A stretch of DNA of 64,000 bases from an uncultured Bacteroidales bacterium (lineage in GTDB: Bacteria; Bacteroidota; Bacteroidia; Bacteroidales; Paludibacteraceae). Shown piece by piece: positions 34,348 to 42,637 of this stretch. The notes under the pieces were generated by a model. It was not told the DNA's origin and ran no database searches. It worked only from the letters and a program-made list of their open reading frames with translations. Numbering within the stretch: position 1 is the first letter of the stretch; each line of letters opens with the position of its first letter. The stretch spans positions 1 through 64,000 of the forward strand of contig CAKULK010000002.1 in NCBI GenBank assembly GCA_934667275.1, written 5' to 3'. The position numbers were made by a program, and so were the translations under genes.

Positions 34348-35850
34348 ATGAAAACGAAAAGAATAGTTCTTACGATAGTGAGTGCGCTAACGGTGGTCAC
34401 ATTAGTGAGTGCTCAGACGCAAACCCAGGCGACGTTGAATTCGAATCCTCGTCAGACGCCTTACACGGTGCCTGCGACGGAGACGGCAAAGGCAGCGGCT
34501 CCCCGTTCCGAGCGGAACGGGGACGCAAGCGTCTTTTCCGTGGGCGAGAAAGTGACGATATGCCGTGACAGTATCCGTTACATGACGGGTGAGAAGATTT
34601 CCACATGGGTGTACGAGGCGGAACATACGGTCCGTCAGGTGAACAGCAAGCATCACCCGAACGGCATTCTCTTGGTGGGTATCAACTCGTGGGTATATCC
34701 CGGCAGTTTGGAGAAGGAGGTGGTACAGACAGAGTCCCAGCCTCTCCCCACCCCCTCTTCAGAGAGGGGGAGTGCAGAGCCTGTACAGGAGCAGAACACT
34801 GCCCAAGAACAGGTGAAAGGGCAAGAGCCGCAGCAGGCATCGCAGGAAACGGTTCAGACAGAGGTTCCCGCTCAAAAGGAAGAACCTGTACAAGTGTCTG
34901 CCCAAGAGCAGCAGCCTGCAACTCCCACTACGGAATATGAGCAAGTAGCGGAGGCTACTGAAACTACGCAGACACCGCAAAGTACACAGAGTACGGAAGC
35001 AACGGAAGCAACGGAAAATACGAAGACTACGGGAAAAACGGAGGTTGTCTCGTCGAAGCCGACGATGCACCGTTTCACTGTCGGCTTGCGTGGCGGCTAT
35101 GCCAACAACATGTCGAAGGCCACGGACGCCAAACACCCGTTCGGGTATGACGCCATGCTGGACCTGCAGTATGCACACTACTGGGCCAAGTCGGAAGACA
35201 AATGCCAATTGGGTCTGTTGGTGGGCATAGGCGCAGGCTACCTGCAAAGCGGTCTGCAACAAGCCCTCAACGAGCAGTTTATCGCCAACACCACGGACGG
35301 CAATATCCATTACACCGTTACGGCGGACGAAGTGAAGGACAAGACGGGGCAAGTGCAGTTGGAAGTGCCGGTGATGTTCTCAATGATAACGCCGAAAGGT
35401 TTCTTCCTGAATGCCGGTCCGCGCATCCTGTTGCCCGTCTATACGCCGTCGCACCAAACGGTCACCAATCCGAATGTGGACGCTTACTTCGAAGAAGAGG
35501 GCGTGCATGTGGTGAATGAGGCAGTGACGGGTGTGGTGACTGACGCACAGCAGGATATCAAAGCCACGACGGCAAACAACCTGAAGGTGAATATCCTTTT
35601 GGGTGCCGAACTGGGGTATGAGTTCCGTCTGCAGTCGGGTCATTCGATAGGCTTGGGTGCGTATGCGAACTACGGTCTGTGGAGTGCTTTCAAGGGCAAC
35701 GGCGATGGGAAAGTGTTCAACCTCACCGCTCCCGATGGCGCGAAAACGGCCGTGATAGACATCGAGACCCTCACCAACGCCAAGGCCACGAAGATGGGCT
35801 ACTTGGACGCAGGTGTGAAACTGACCTTCAATATGAATTGGAGGAAGTAG
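34348..35850 (+). CDS. outer-membrane beta-barrel protein with Q/E/T-rich periplasmic linker
   Basis: The 500-residue protein starts at ATG 34,348. AGGAGG stands 8 bp upstream, an unusual Shine-Dalgarno match for Bacteroidetes. A signal peptide (MKTKRIVLTIVSALTVVTLV, then SAQ) leads to a short folded region (residues 50-120). A low-complexity linker rich in Gln, Glu, Thr and Pro follows (about 130-235), then a C-terminal barrel of about 260 residues (HRFTVGLRGGYANN, LGLLVGIGAGYLQSG, AELGYEFRLQSGHS), ending KLTFNMNWRK. Two short palindromic DNA elements lie in frame in the first part. It starts 14 bp after the giant gene and may help anchor or export it (inference). Confidence 0.8.
   Translation: MKTKRIVLTIVSALTVVTLVSAQTQTQATLNSNPRQTPYTVPATETAKAAAPRSERNGDASVFSVGEKVTICRDSIRYMTGEKISTWVYEAEHTVRQVNSKHHPNGILLVGINSWVYPGSLEKEVVQTESQPLPTPSSERGSAEPVQEQNTAQEQVKGQEPQQASQETVQTEVPAQKEEPVQVSAQEQQPATPTTEYEQVAEATETTQTPQSTQSTEATEATENTKTTGKTEVVSSKPTMHRFTVGLRGGYANNMSKATDAKHPFGYDAMLDLQYAHYWAKSEDKCQLGLLVGIGAGYLQSGLQQALNEQFIANTTDGNIHYTVTADEVKDKTGQVQLEVPVMFSMITPKGFFLNAGPRILLPVYTPSHQTVTNPNVDAYFEEEGVHVVNEAVTGVVTDAQQDIKATTANNLKVNILLGAELGYEFRLQSGHSIGLGAYANYGLWSAFKGNGDGKVFNLTAPDGAKTAVIDIETLTNAKATKMGYLDAGVKLTFNMNWRK
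34501..34533. repeat. in-frame palindromic elements inside the barrel gene
   Basis: CCCCGTTCCG-AG-CGGAACGGGG (34501-34522) is a perfect 10-bp inverted repeat. GACGC-AA-GCGTC (34522-34533) follows directly. They encode PRSERNGDASV between the signal peptide and the folded part. A third hairpin lies at 34,751-34,770 (CCCCCTCT, 4-nt loop, AGAGGGGG), encoding TPSSERGS. Confidence 0.8.
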
Positions 35851-35851
35851 G

Positions 35852-35900
35852 GGTTAGGAATTAGAGTTTAGAGCCTTAGGGATTAGAGAATAGAGATAAG
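35852..35900. repeat. 7-bp-period array (xxxTTAG units)
   Basis: Seven degenerate units in register: GGTTAGG, AATTAGA, GTTTAGA, GCCTTAG, GGATTAG, AGAATAG and AGATAAG. It starts 1 bp after the stop of the barrel gene. Confidence 0.6.
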
Positions 35901-35919
35901 AACCTTCGGGCAGAGACTG

Positions 35920-35952
35920 GCAAGGGCTATCCGGAAAACGGGTAGCCCTTGC
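35920..35952 (+). terminator. strong hairpin ending the surface-protein group
   Basis: GCAAGGGCTATCCG and CGGGTAGCCCTTGC pair over 14 bp (one G-T pair) with a GAAAA loop. It has no T-run, so it may act with Rho or simply stabilise the 3' end. Confidence 0.7.
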
Positions 35953-35954
35953 TC

Positions 35955-35987
35955 ATCCTATAACCAACATATAACTATCCTATAACA
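35955..35987. repeat. 11-bp-period array (three units)
   Basis: ATCCTATAACC, AACATATAACT and ATCCTATAACA in exact register. Its complement nearly matches the array at 63,201-63,233. Confidence 0.85.
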
Positions 35988-36049
35988 AAGTGTACGGATT
36001 TGCTCTGAGGGCAGAAGAGGTTGCTTTCACGGAATATCGCGTTTGGCGT

Positions 36050-36080
36050 TTGCACATATCACAGAAAAATAGTAACTTTG
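36050..36080 (+). promoter_or_regulatory. promoter of the marC-like gene
   Basis: TTG (36050-36052), a 20-bp spacer and TAACTTTG (36073-36080), about 43 bp before the ATG. Confidence 0.75.
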
Positions 36081-36123
36081 CAGCCCAAAAATAGAAATAA
36101 TTGATACTTAACCGATTCGTAGT

Positions 36124-36732
36124 ATGAAAGAATTTTTCGCCTCTTTCGACATCTGGCAGGTCTTGTCCTCCTTCATCTTTATGTTCGCCATCATCGACCC
36201 CTTTGGCAACATTCCCGTCACCATGAACATGGAAAAACGCGGCATCAAGATTCATCCATTCAAGGTGTGCCTGGCGACTATCGTCATTCTCGTCACTTTC
36301 CTCTTTGCTGGTGAGTGGGTGTTAAAACTCTTTGGTGTCAGGATTGAGTATTTCGCCATTGCGGGTGGCTTTGTAATCTTCCTGATGGCATTGGAGATGG
36401 TGCTTGACGTTACCATTTTCCAAAACGATACACTCGGCGGCGAAGGCTCTATCGTACCCCTCGCATTCCCCATGTACGCGGGTCCTGGCGCGTTCACAGC
36501 CCTGCTCTCTATCACAGCCGAGTACAGCACATTCAATCTGGTCATCTCAGTCACACTTTGCACTATCGTGCTCTATCTCGTGCTAAAAGGCACCCACTGG
36601 TTGTCCAAACACGTAGGACCTACAACCTTGTACATATTGCGTAAGTTCTTCGGAATCATTGTGTTAGCCATATCGTGCAAACTTATGTTCGGCAATCTTG
36701 CACTCATTCTCAAAGAGGTATTCGCATCCTGA
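36124..36732 (+). CDS. MarC/NAAT-family membrane protein
   Basis: This 202-residue inner-membrane protein has six predicted membrane segments and the family hallmarks: FMFAIIDPFGNIPV near residue 20 and PLAFPMYAGPGAFT near residue 110. Family members were once linked to multiple antibiotic resistance, but their transport role is unclear. Its stop overlaps the start of the next gene (ATGA), so translation is coupled. Confidence 0.9.
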   Translation: MKEFFASFDIWQVLSSFIFMFAIIDPFGNIPVTMNMEKRGIKIHPFKVCLATIVILVTFLFAGEWVLKLFGVRIEYFAIAGGFVIFLMALEMVLDVTIFQNDTLGGEGSIVPLAFPMYAGPGAFTALLSITAEYSTFNLVISVTLCTIVLYLVLKGTHWLSKHVGPTTLYILRKFFGIIVLAISCKLMFGNLALILKEVFAS

Positions 36733-37802
36733 TGAAACATCGCACCTTATATATATATGCCCTCGCGGCAGCCTTCTTTTGCGGCTGCCAACGCACGCCG
36801 CAGTTTGAGGTATCGGGCAGCCTCACCAATGCTGACGGGCAGACGCTCTATCTCGAACAGACCGCCTTATTATCCACAACGGCTATCGACTCCTGCACCT
36901 TGGACGACGACGGGCATTTCCGTCTCCATGGCGCACGCCCCGCATACCCCGAACTATACCGCCTGCGGGTAGGCAAACGCACCTTGCTCCTCGCCGTGGA
37001 CTCCACCGAGAGCATCAGCGTCACCACCTCCCTCGACAGCCTGCCCTGTACCACCCGTATCAGCGGCAGCGAGGCGTCCTTGCAGATTGCCACCCTGCGT
37101 CAGGCGGCACGTACTGCCACGCGCACCGACCTCCGTGCCCTATCGCAGCAGGTCATCATCAGCAATCCCCGCTCCATGGCTGCCTACTATGCCCTCTTCC
37201 TCAAGCAGAACGGTACCAACATCTGGGACATCAACGACCCCGCCGACAGGCGTATGTATCAGGCAGTAGCCACATCCTTCCACACGTGGATGCCTGATTA
37301 TGAGCGTACAAAGGCGTTGTACGGGCAGGTGCTGGACGCCATCAATGCCGAGCGTGCGTTGCGCAACCAAGCCACGATGCAGCAGTTCATCGAGGAGTCC
37401 GAGAATGCTTTTCTTGACATCACGCTGCCCGACGAGTACGGCGATATGCAGACGCTGTCCGACCTCCGCGGCAAGGTTATCGTACTTGAGTACTCGGCTA
37501 TCGAAATGGAGCAGTCGAAGGGCTACATCTTTGAGTTACGCGAACTCTACAACCGCTACCACGAACGCGGAATGGAAATCTACTCCGTGTCGCTCGACCG
37601 CAACAGGCTTCTGTGGGAGCAGGCGGTGGAAAGCATACCTTGGACTACAGTCCGCGCCGACCAATCGGACTTCGCTACCGCAGTCGCGCCCTACAACGTC
37701 CAAAGCCTCCCCACCATCTTCCTCTTCGACCGCAAGGGGAATGTGCAGGGGCGCTACACCGACTTCAAGCAACTTGACGCCGACATACGCAAATATCTGT
37801 GA
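36732..37802 (+). CDS. thioredoxin-fold lipoprotein lacking the CXXC motif
   Basis: This 356-residue lipoprotein has the lipobox AAAFFCGC, with Cys near residue 17-19. Residues 25-130 look like the DUF4369 beta domain common in Bacteroidetes disulfide-exchange proteins (FEVSGSLTNADGQTLYLEQT). Residues 230-356 are a thioredoxin/AhpC-TSA fold: DEYGDMQTLSDLRGKVIVLE, then NVQSLPTIFLFDRKGNVQGRY with the cis-Pro region. The redox motif is absent, and EYSAIEMEQSKG stands where WCxxC is expected. It is therefore probably not a thiol oxidoreductase but a binding or scaffold form. It is coupled to marC upstream and overlaps the queG-like gene downstream. Confidence 0.85.
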   Translation: MKHRTLYIYALAAAFFCGCQRTPQFEVSGSLTNADGQTLYLEQTALLSTTAIDSCTLDDDGHFRLHGARPAYPELYRLRVGKRTLLLAVDSTESISVTTSLDSLPCTTRISGSEASLQIATLRQAARTATRTDLRALSQQVIISNPRSMAAYYALFLKQNGTNIWDINDPADRRMYQAVATSFHTWMPDYERTKALYGQVLDAINAERALRNQATMQQFIEESENAFLDITLPDEYGDMQTLSDLRGKVIVLEYSAIEMEQSKGYIFELRELYNRYHERGMEIYSVSLDRNRLLWEQAVESIPWTTVRADQSDFATAVAPYNVQSLPTIFLFDRKGNVQGRYTDFKQLDADIRKYL

Positions 37803-38436
37803 CCTCGCCCGCGAAGTAGGCTTTGATGCCTGCGGACTCGCGCCCGTCCGTCGTCTGGACGCTGACGCAGCCTTCATGGACGGGTGGGTAGCCGCGGGGC
37901 TGCACGGCAACATGGATTACTTGGAGCGCAACTGCGACAAGCGTTACAATCCCGCAGCCCTTGTGCCGGAAGCCAAGACGGTGGTCGTATGCCTGCTCAC
38001 CTACGCGCACTCGGGGCGCGACTATCACCGCACGGTCAAGTCGCACCTCTACAACCTCCAGGCGCGATTGGTGGAGCAGTTCGGCGGAGACCTCGTCTCA
38101 CCCGACCACCAGCATATCTTTTGCGATTCCGCACCTGTGCTGGAGCGTCGTTGGTGTGTAGAGGCGGGCTTGGGTTTCATCGGGCGCAACCGTCAGTTGA
38201 TTCACCCTACCCTCGGCAGTATGGTGCACCCGGGCGAACTGGTGCTCAACGTATCCGTCCCCGCACCCCCGCGCCCTGTGTTTGCAGGCTGTGGCGATTG
38301 CAGACGCTGCTTGGACGCATGCCCCACAGGTGCCCTGCGCAACCCCGTATGGGATGCACGTGTGTGCATAGCCTACACCACCCATTATTGTCTGAATTGT
38401 CAAATCAATTGTCCTTATAATGAAACCGTTACGTGA
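37741..38436 (+). CDS. QueG-like 4Fe-4S protein (short form)
   Basis: This resembles epoxyqueuosine reductase, the last enzyme of queuosine synthesis. It has the opening REVGFDACGLAPV, a middle part with KTVVVCLLTY and RRWCVEAGLGFIGRN, and the first cluster motif CGDCRRCLDACPTGAL. The second cluster region is compressed: CIAYTTHYCLNCQINCPYN runs without the usual insert after the CI(S/A)Y segment, and the C-terminal domain is missing. The length is 231 residues if ATG 37,741 is the start, against about 310-380 in the family. That start lies 62 bp inside the upstream gene. Its end overlaps rpiB by 17 bp. Activity is uncertain. Confidence 0.75.
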   Translation: MCRGATPTSSNLTPTYANICDLAREVGFDACGLAPVRRLDADAAFMDGWVAAGLHGNMDYLERNCDKRYNPAALVPEAKTVVVCLLTYAHSGRDYHRTVKSHLYNLQARLVEQFGGDLVSPDHQHIFCDSAPVLERRWCVEAGLGFIGRNRQLIHPTLGSMVHPGELVLNVSVPAPPRPVFAGCGDCRRCLDACPTGALRNPVWDARVCIAYTTHYCLNCQINCPYNETVT

Positions 38437-38869
38437 ATTGCATATCGCCCTTGCGTCTGACCACGCAGGCTATGCCCTCAAGCAGAAAGTGCACGCTTGG
38501 CTCACAGAGCAAGGTGCACAGGTCACCGACTATGGCTGCTACTCCACCGAGAGTTGCGACTACCCCGACTATGCCCACCCCATGGCTGCTGCCATCGAAG
38601 AGGGCAAGGCGGACATGGGTATCGCCATCTGCTCCACGGGCAACGGCATCTGCATGACGGCGAACAAGCATCAGGGTATCCGTGCCGCACTATGCTGGGA
38701 CGACCGCCTTGCCGAACTTGCCCGTCAGCACAACAATGCCAATGTCCTCGGTCTGCCCGCCAATTTCATTACCGAAGAGAAGGCTTTGCACTTGGTACAG
38801 ATATTCTTCTCCACGGACTTCGAGGGAGGTCGCCACGAGCGTCGTGTCAACAAGATACCTTGCAAGTAG
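38420..38869 (+). CDS. rpiB: ribose-5-phosphate isomerase B
   Basis: This enzyme interconverts ribose 5-phosphate and ribulose 5-phosphate in the pentose phosphate pathway. The 149-residue length is normal. SDHAGYALK near residue 14, the catalytic Cys in CSTGNGICMTANK, and ALCWDDRLAELARQHNNANVL are all typical of RpiB. The start ATG 38,420 lies inside the end of the queG-like gene. A hairpin (AACCAAC / GTTGGTT, 38,878-38,897) follows the stop. Confidence 0.95.
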   Translation: MKPLRELHIALASDHAGYALKQKVHAWLTEQGAQVTDYGCYSTESCDYPDYAHPMAAAIEEGKADMGIAICSTGNGICMTANKHQGIRAALCWDDRLAELARQHNNANVLGLPANFITEEKALHLVQIFFSTDFEGGRHERRVNKIPCK

Positions 38870-38939
38870 AAGTATCAACCAACTCCGTTGTTGGTTCAGT
38901 TACGCATTATCGCTCTTTGGGGTAGTGCGTGTGCGGCAC

Positions 38940-39842
38940 ATGCCCGCCTTTGTGAGTATCGAACCCGCAGACTTCTGCCAACTTCGCTGTCCCGAATGTC
39001 CGGTCGGACAAAGGGCTTCCCTGCCCGATACGCCCGGCTCGCCAAAAGAAAAGCGTCCCCGACAACTCCTGTCGGTGGACGCTTTCCGCACCATTCTCAC
39101 GCAGATACAATCCACGGCGCATACCTTGCAGTTTTATTTCCAGGGGGAACCGTTGCTCAACCCCGCATTGCCCGACATGGTTGCCCTTGCCCATCGGGCA
39201 GGCATGTACACCATTGTCTCCACCAATGCGCAGGCACTCACCTCGGATATGGCAGAGCGTCTCGTGGCTTCGGGCTTGAGCCGCATTATCGTTTCCATAG
39301 ACGGCTTCACACCTGAGTCGTATGCTGCCTACCGTGTAGGCGGACATCTGCCATTGGCACTCGCGGGCTTGCGCTACCTCAGCGAGGCAAAGCGGCGGCA
39401 CCGCTCGCACATTCGCATAGAGTTGCAGGTACTCCGCCTCTCCACCAACGAATCCGAATGGACATGGATACGCCGCCATTACCGCACCTTGGGCGCCACA
39501 TGCCTTACTTTCAAGACGGCGCAACTCTATGGTTATGAGCACGGTCACCCGCTCATGCCGTCTTCTCCCCGTTACAGCCGCTACCGCTTGGGCAAGGATG
39601 GACTTTACCATCTCCATCGTCCCCGCCGCCGTTCCTGTTACCGTCTCTGGTCCGGCTGCGTCATCACCGCCGACGGTACCGTCCTCCCCTGCTGCTACGA
39701 CAAATCTTCCTCCCACCCCCTCGGCAACTGCCTCACCACCCATTTGCAAACCCTATGGCACTCTGCTACAGCCAATACTTTCCGCGGGACTATTCTCTTC
39801 AAACGAGATGTGGTGGCGATGTGCCAAGAGTGTTATTATTAA
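38940..39842 (+). CDS. radical SAM protein with SPASM-type C-terminus
   Basis: The 300-residue protein has the radical SAM motif CxxxCxxC in EPADFCQLRCPECPVG near the N-terminus. The barrel elements LQFYFQGEPLLNP and IIVSIDGFTPESY follow. A C-terminal auxiliary-cluster region has Cys in SCYRLWSGCVITADG, VLPCCYDK and AMCQECYY. The arrangement suits peptide- or small-molecule-modifying SPASM enzymes, but no substrate peptide gene is visible nearby. The start at 38,940 is the first ATG consistent with the family. GTG 38,925 is possible. It follows rpiB by 70 bp. Confidence 0.88.
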   Translation: MPAFVSIEPADFCQLRCPECPVGQRASLPDTPGSPKEKRPRQLLSVDAFRTILTQIQSTAHTLQFYFQGEPLLNPALPDMVALAHRAGMYTIVSTNAQALTSDMAERLVASGLSRIIVSIDGFTPESYAAYRVGGHLPLALAGLRYLSEAKRRHRSHIRIELQVLRLSTNESEWTWIRRHYRTLGATCLTFKTAQLYGYEHGHPLMPSSPRYSRYRLGKDGLYHLHRPRRRSCYRLWSGCVITADGTVLPCCYDKSSSHPLGNCLTTHLQTLWHSATANTFRGTILFKRDVVAMCQECYY

Positions 39843-39877
39843 ATATGCCAGTGGGTGGCTTTACCTACTTTTAGGTA

Positions 39878-39908
39878 TTTGTTATATTGAGAAAAAATAG
39901 TAATTTTG
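39878..39908 (+). promoter_or_regulatory. promoter of the TonB-receptor operon
   Basis: TTTG (39878-39881), a 19-bp spacer and TAATTTTG (39901-39908), about 36 bp before the ATG. Confidence 0.75.
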
Positions 39909-39943
39909 CGCTCTAAATCAAAACAAATGATGTTCTTCCATTG

Positions 39944-42637
39944 ATGAAAAGAATCTGGGCGATAGCAGTTGGATGTTTGATGGTGTGTGCGATGTGTGCG
40001 CAAGTGGACATTGTATTTACAGATTCTGTCACCGGCGAGCGCATTGGTGATGTGTCCGTCTTGGCATTAGAGACAGGGCAGGGCAGCATCAGCAACCCGC
40101 AGGGTGTGGCGCGACTGAGCCTTGCCAAGGGTGCCTACACCTTGGATATCACCCATCTCAGTTACCGCGAAGTGCTGCTCCCCGTGGAGGTCAAGGACCC
40201 CAAACAGACCATACGCATACGCCTTGTACAGCAGACGCAAGTGATTGAGGAAGTGGTGGTTACAGCCAGTGAGTCATCGGGCGCATCATCTGCTTCGGTG
40301 GTGGGCAAGGAGGCTATGCAGCACCTGCAGCCTTCCAGTTTTGCAGACATTGTGAGTATGCTCCCCGGAGCCTCCACACAAGCCCCCAATCTGACATCGG
40401 CGAACACCATCAAACTGCGCGAAGCAAGCAACGGCTCGACGAGCAGCGACTACGATGCCGCCTCTCTCGGCACCAGTTTTGTGGTGGACGGTGCCCCCAT
40501 CTCCACCGATGCCAACATGCAGTACGTGCAGGGCGGCAGCAGCGGGCAGGACGACCAGCGGCAGGTGGTGAACAAAGGCGTGGACATGCGTACCATCTCG
40601 ACGGACGACATTGAGAAAGTGGAGATTATCCGCGGTATCGCAGGTGCGGAGTATGGTGATGTCACCAGTGGTGTGGTCAAGATAGAACGCACCATGAAGC
40701 CCACCCCGTGGAGGGCACGTTTCAAAGCCGATGGCTTCAGCAAACTCTTCTATGTGGGCAAGGGAGTAGGGTGGAACAACGACCAAACGGTACTCAACGT
40801 AGGCGTGGACTATCTCAATGCCAAGAACGACCCGACCAACACCTTGGAGAACTACCAGCGCATCACGGGTTCCGTGCGACTGCAGAACCGATGGCGCGTG
40901 GACGACACCAATATCCGTTGGCAGACCAACTTCGACTACACGGGCAGCATTGACAACGACAAACTCGACCCCGATATCAACCACAACAAGGAAGACTCCT
41001 ACCGCAGTGAGTACCACCATATTACGTGGGGCAACACCCTCAACGTGAGCAACAAGAACCGGCAGTTCTGGTCCTTTGCTATGACGACCAACATCAGTTA
41101 TTCGCTCGACCAAATCACGCAAACCAAGTTCACCCAACTCACCACCCCTATCCAACCTGCCATTGACAATATGCAGGAGGGTAACGCCGACGTGGGCTTG
41201 CTTCCGTATCAGTATATCGCGCACCACCTTGTGGACGGCAAGCCGATGAACGTCTTTATCCGTCCCAAAGCCAACTTCTTCTTCCACACATGGACGTTGG
41301 AGCACAAGGCGGCTGTGGGCATTGAGTGGAAGTACGATAAGAACTTCGGTCGCGGACAGGTGTACGATTTGACGCGCCCGCTCAACTACTCCTCTTATAT
41401 GCGTCCGCGCGCGTACAACGACATTCCCGCCTCCAACCAACTGGCGTGGTATGTGCAGGACAATATCAACATCCCCCTGCGCAAGACCTCTTTCGACCTT
41501 GAGATAGGTCTGCGCGGCACATCGCTATTAGGGTTGGACAAGGACTACGCCATGCACGGCAAATGCTACCTCGACCCCCGCGCCAACCTTATGTACAATA
41601 TCCCCGTCAAGGGCGGCAAGGTCTATATCGCAGCGGCAATCGGACAGCACACCAAGATGCCGACGCTGCTGCAACTGTACCCGAACCTCATCTACGAGGA
41701 CCTCAAGGTGCGCAATGTCACTATCTCGCCGGACAGCATCATGAACATCTACACGCACATCATCGACCCGACCAACTACCAACTCACCCCCGCACGCAAC
41801 CTCAAGTGGGAGGTACGCGCAGGGCTCGAGATACACCAGCACCGCTTCTCGGTCACCTATTTCCAAGAGCGCATGAACGACGGCTTCCGCTCATGGAAGA
41901 ACTGCGCCCCCTACACCTACACGGTGGATTCTATTGCGCCCAATGGCGACCGCACACCGCTGACCTACAGCAAGTTGCTTACCTATTCCATGACCACCAA
42001 CGGCAGCGAGATATTCAAGCAGGGGGTGGAGTGGCAGTATTCCTCACCGCGTATCCCCGCTATCTGCACGCGCTTCACCATCAACGGCGCGTGGTTGCGC
42101 ACCACCTACCAGAACTCGCAGGCGGTCTTCTCCACCGACAAACTGTCCGAAGTCATCAATGGCATTGCCGTACGCGATATGTATATCGGCTACTACGATT
42201 GGACGGAGGGCACTATCCGCGAAAACCTCAACACCAACCTGATTGCCGATGTCTATATCAAGCCGCTCGGACTTACGGTGAGTGCCACTTTCGAACTCAA
42301 TTGGTACACCGCTTCGCAGACGCTCTACAAGGACGGCACCCCTGTTGCCTATATGGACCTCAGCGGCGAACTCAAACCCTATCGCGAGGAGGACAAATCC
42401 AATCCCTACCTCCGTGCGCTCGTCTTCACCTACAATGCCGACCAGTTCCGCCGCAAGACTGTGCCCTTTGCAGGCTATCTCAACCTGCGCGTACAAAAGA
42501 GCATCACCAAGTATGCCGACTTGGCATTCTTTGTAAATAAATTGTTAGACTACCTTCCTGACTACCAAGTAGATGGCATTACCATTCACCGCAGTGCCAG
42601 TCCCTACTTCGGTATGGAAATCAATTTGAAACTATGA
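39944..42637 (+). CDS. TonB-dependent outer-membrane receptor with carboxypeptidase-like domain
   Basis: The 897-residue receptor starts at ATG 39,944 (TTG 39,941 is in frame just before). Signal peptide: MKRIWAIAVGCLMVCAMCAQ. A carboxypeptidase-regulatory-like domain (residues 22-95) is followed by a TonB-box-like stretch (IEEVVVTAS) and the plug (QPSSFADIVSMLPGAS, FVVDGAPIS, VEIIRGIAGAEYGDVTSGVV). A 22-strand barrel then runs to the C-terminal Phe/Leu strand (YFGMEINLKL). It is not a SusC, since no SusD follows. It is coupled to the DUF4876 gene by a 4-bp overlap. The substrate is unknown. Confidence 0.93.
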   Translation: MKRIWAIAVGCLMVCAMCAQVDIVFTDSVTGERIGDVSVLALETGQGSISNPQGVARLSLAKGAYTLDITHLSYREVLLPVEVKDPKQTIRIRLVQQTQVIEEVVVTASESSGASSASVVGKEAMQHLQPSSFADIVSMLPGASTQAPNLTSANTIKLREASNGSTSSDYDAASLGTSFVVDGAPISTDANMQYVQGGSSGQDDQRQVVNKGVDMRTISTDDIEKVEIIRGIAGAEYGDVTSGVVKIERTMKPTPWRARFKADGFSKLFYVGKGVGWNNDQTVLNVGVDYLNAKNDPTNTLENYQRITGSVRLQNRWRVDDTNIRWQTNFDYTGSIDNDKLDPDINHNKEDSYRSEYHHITWGNTLNVSNKNRQFWSFAMTTNISYSLDQITQTKFTQLTTPIQPAIDNMQEGNADVGLLPYQYIAHHLVDGKPMNVFIRPKANFFFHTWTLEHKAAVGIEWKYDKNFGRGQVYDLTRPLNYSSYMRPRAYNDIPASNQLAWYVQDNINIPLRKTSFDLEIGLRGTSLLGLDKDYAMHGKCYLDPRANLMYNIPVKGGKVYIAAAIGQHTKMPTLLQLYPNLIYEDLKVRNVTISPDSIMNIYTHIIDPTNYQLTPARNLKWEVRAGLEIHQHRFSVTYFQERMNDGFRSWKNCAPYTYTVDSIAPNGDRTPLTYSKLLTYSMTTNGSEIFKQGVEWQYSSPRIPAICTRFTINGAWLRTTYQNSQAVFSTDKLSEVINGIAVRDMYIGYYDWTEGTIRENLNTNLIADVYIKPLGLTVSATFELNWYTASQTLYKDGTPVAYMDLSGELKPYREEDKSNPYLRALVFTYNADQFRRKTVPFAGYLNLRVQKSITKYADLAFFVNKLLDYLPDYQVDGITIHRSASPYFGMEINLKL

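Noticed and set aside
40286..41440. 384-codon minus-strand frame within the TonB receptor gene
   Set aside because: It is an antisense shadow. The plus strand has a complete receptor with signal peptide, plug and barrel.
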